Of a DNA stretch of 49,276 nucleotides, positions 49,195 to 49,276 are shown in pieces. The stretch is from an uncultured Oscillospiraceae bacterium (GTDB lineage Bacteria > Bacillota > Clostridia > Oscillospirales > Oscillospiraceae), in contig CALWWP010000041.1 in the NCBI GenBank assembly GCA_944385275.1, positions 1-49,276 of the forward strand, written 5' to 3'. The position numbers and the translations under genes were made by a program. How positions within the stretch are numbered: the first letter of the stretch is position 1; the number at the start of each line of letters is the position of its first letter. The notes under the pieces are model-generated. The model worked only from the letters and a program-made list of their open reading frames with translations, was not told where the DNA came from and ran no database searches.

Positions 49195-49276
49195 TTACTT
49201 AATACCGAAAATATCGTTTAATGCGTAAACGTCATTTTCTTCGAGAGGTTCTGTATAGATACCTCCATACTCAAAG
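49195..49276 (-). CDS. C-terminal fragment of an unidentified protein
   Basis: The last 26 codons of a leftward gene enter from the right edge, ending NDVYALNDIFGIK and stop TAA at 49197-49195. The frame is open to the window end and followed by a strong terminator, so a real gene end is likely. Too little is visible to name a family. Confidence 0.6.
   Translation of the reverse strand, partial: FEYGGIYTEPLEENDVYALNDIFGIK

Noticed and set aside
1..49276. CRISPR array, rRNA genes, transposase-type insertion sequences
   Set aside because: No regularly spaced repeats, rRNA sequences or transposase frames with terminal inverted repeats were seen.

Overview
The window reads as the chromosome of a spore-forming member of the Clostridia (Bacillota). 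Reasons: the rplM-rpsI pair, a FabK-type fatty-acid operon in the order known from low-GC Gram-positives, a DegV protein, a VanW-like cell-wall protein, a Firmicutes-type ThiI without rhodanese domain, and a CotF-like gene behind a textbook SigF/SigG promoter. I do not assign a genus. Core genes are strongly SD-led, often start with GTG or TTG, and are packed into operons with 4-bp overlaps.

Layout. 1-1.2 kb: the start of a leftward TtcA-like gene, then rplM-rpsI with promoter, leader and terminators. 1.3-7.6 kb: leftward housekeeping genes (vanW-like, hemW, tRNA-Gly(CCC), a small P-loop protein, pgi, dacF-like). 7.7-13.9 kb: rightward thiI-cinA, an M28-like peptidase, a CmpB-type membrane protein and an MBL-fold hydrolase. 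13.9-24.3 kb: a phosphate block made of a small divergent secreted protein, pstS-C-A-B-phoU, an HD-domain hydrolase, phoP-phoR, a pyridoxal kinase and a separate Na/Pi cotransporter. 24.4-32.8 kb: an aromatic amino acid operon, aroF-tyrA-aroB-aroA-aroC-pheA-aroEK-aroQ, preceded by a Tyr/Phe-rich leader peptide and a terminator, which together look like ribosome-mediated attenuation. 32.8-43.0 kb: the complete leftward FAS-II operon marR-fabH-acpP-fabK-fabD-fabG-fabF-accB-fabZ-accC-accD-accA-degV, with a consensus promoter and a perfect palindrome in its 5' UTR. 43.0-44.05 kb: a SigF/SigG-driven coat-like gene and an orphan transcription unit that may be a small RNA. About 44.1-48.7 kb: a small integrative element with a divergent repressor switch, ImmA-type peptidase, two cargo genes and a tyrosine recombinase. 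48.7-49.3 kb: hairpins, a doubtful small ORF and the end of another leftward gene.

How the parts work together. The phosphate block combines transport, its PhoU brake and its two-component regulator in one rightward operon, with a Pho-box-like repeat upstream. The aromatic operon carries all seven shikimate steps (two of them fused) plus the prephenate branch enzymes for Tyr and Phe, so a leader that senses Tyr/Phe charging upstream of the first enzyme is logical. The FAS operon is probably controlled by its own first gene.

Points that stand out: the Tyr/Phe leader with an alternative pairing that would disrupt the terminator; a PstS whose two halves are in swapped order (circular permutation); the SigF/SigG promoter; the operator layout of the mobile element; and three genes (fabH, immA, int) each broken by one base in a homopolymer run. 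The last pattern suggests either length errors in the sequence or real decay.
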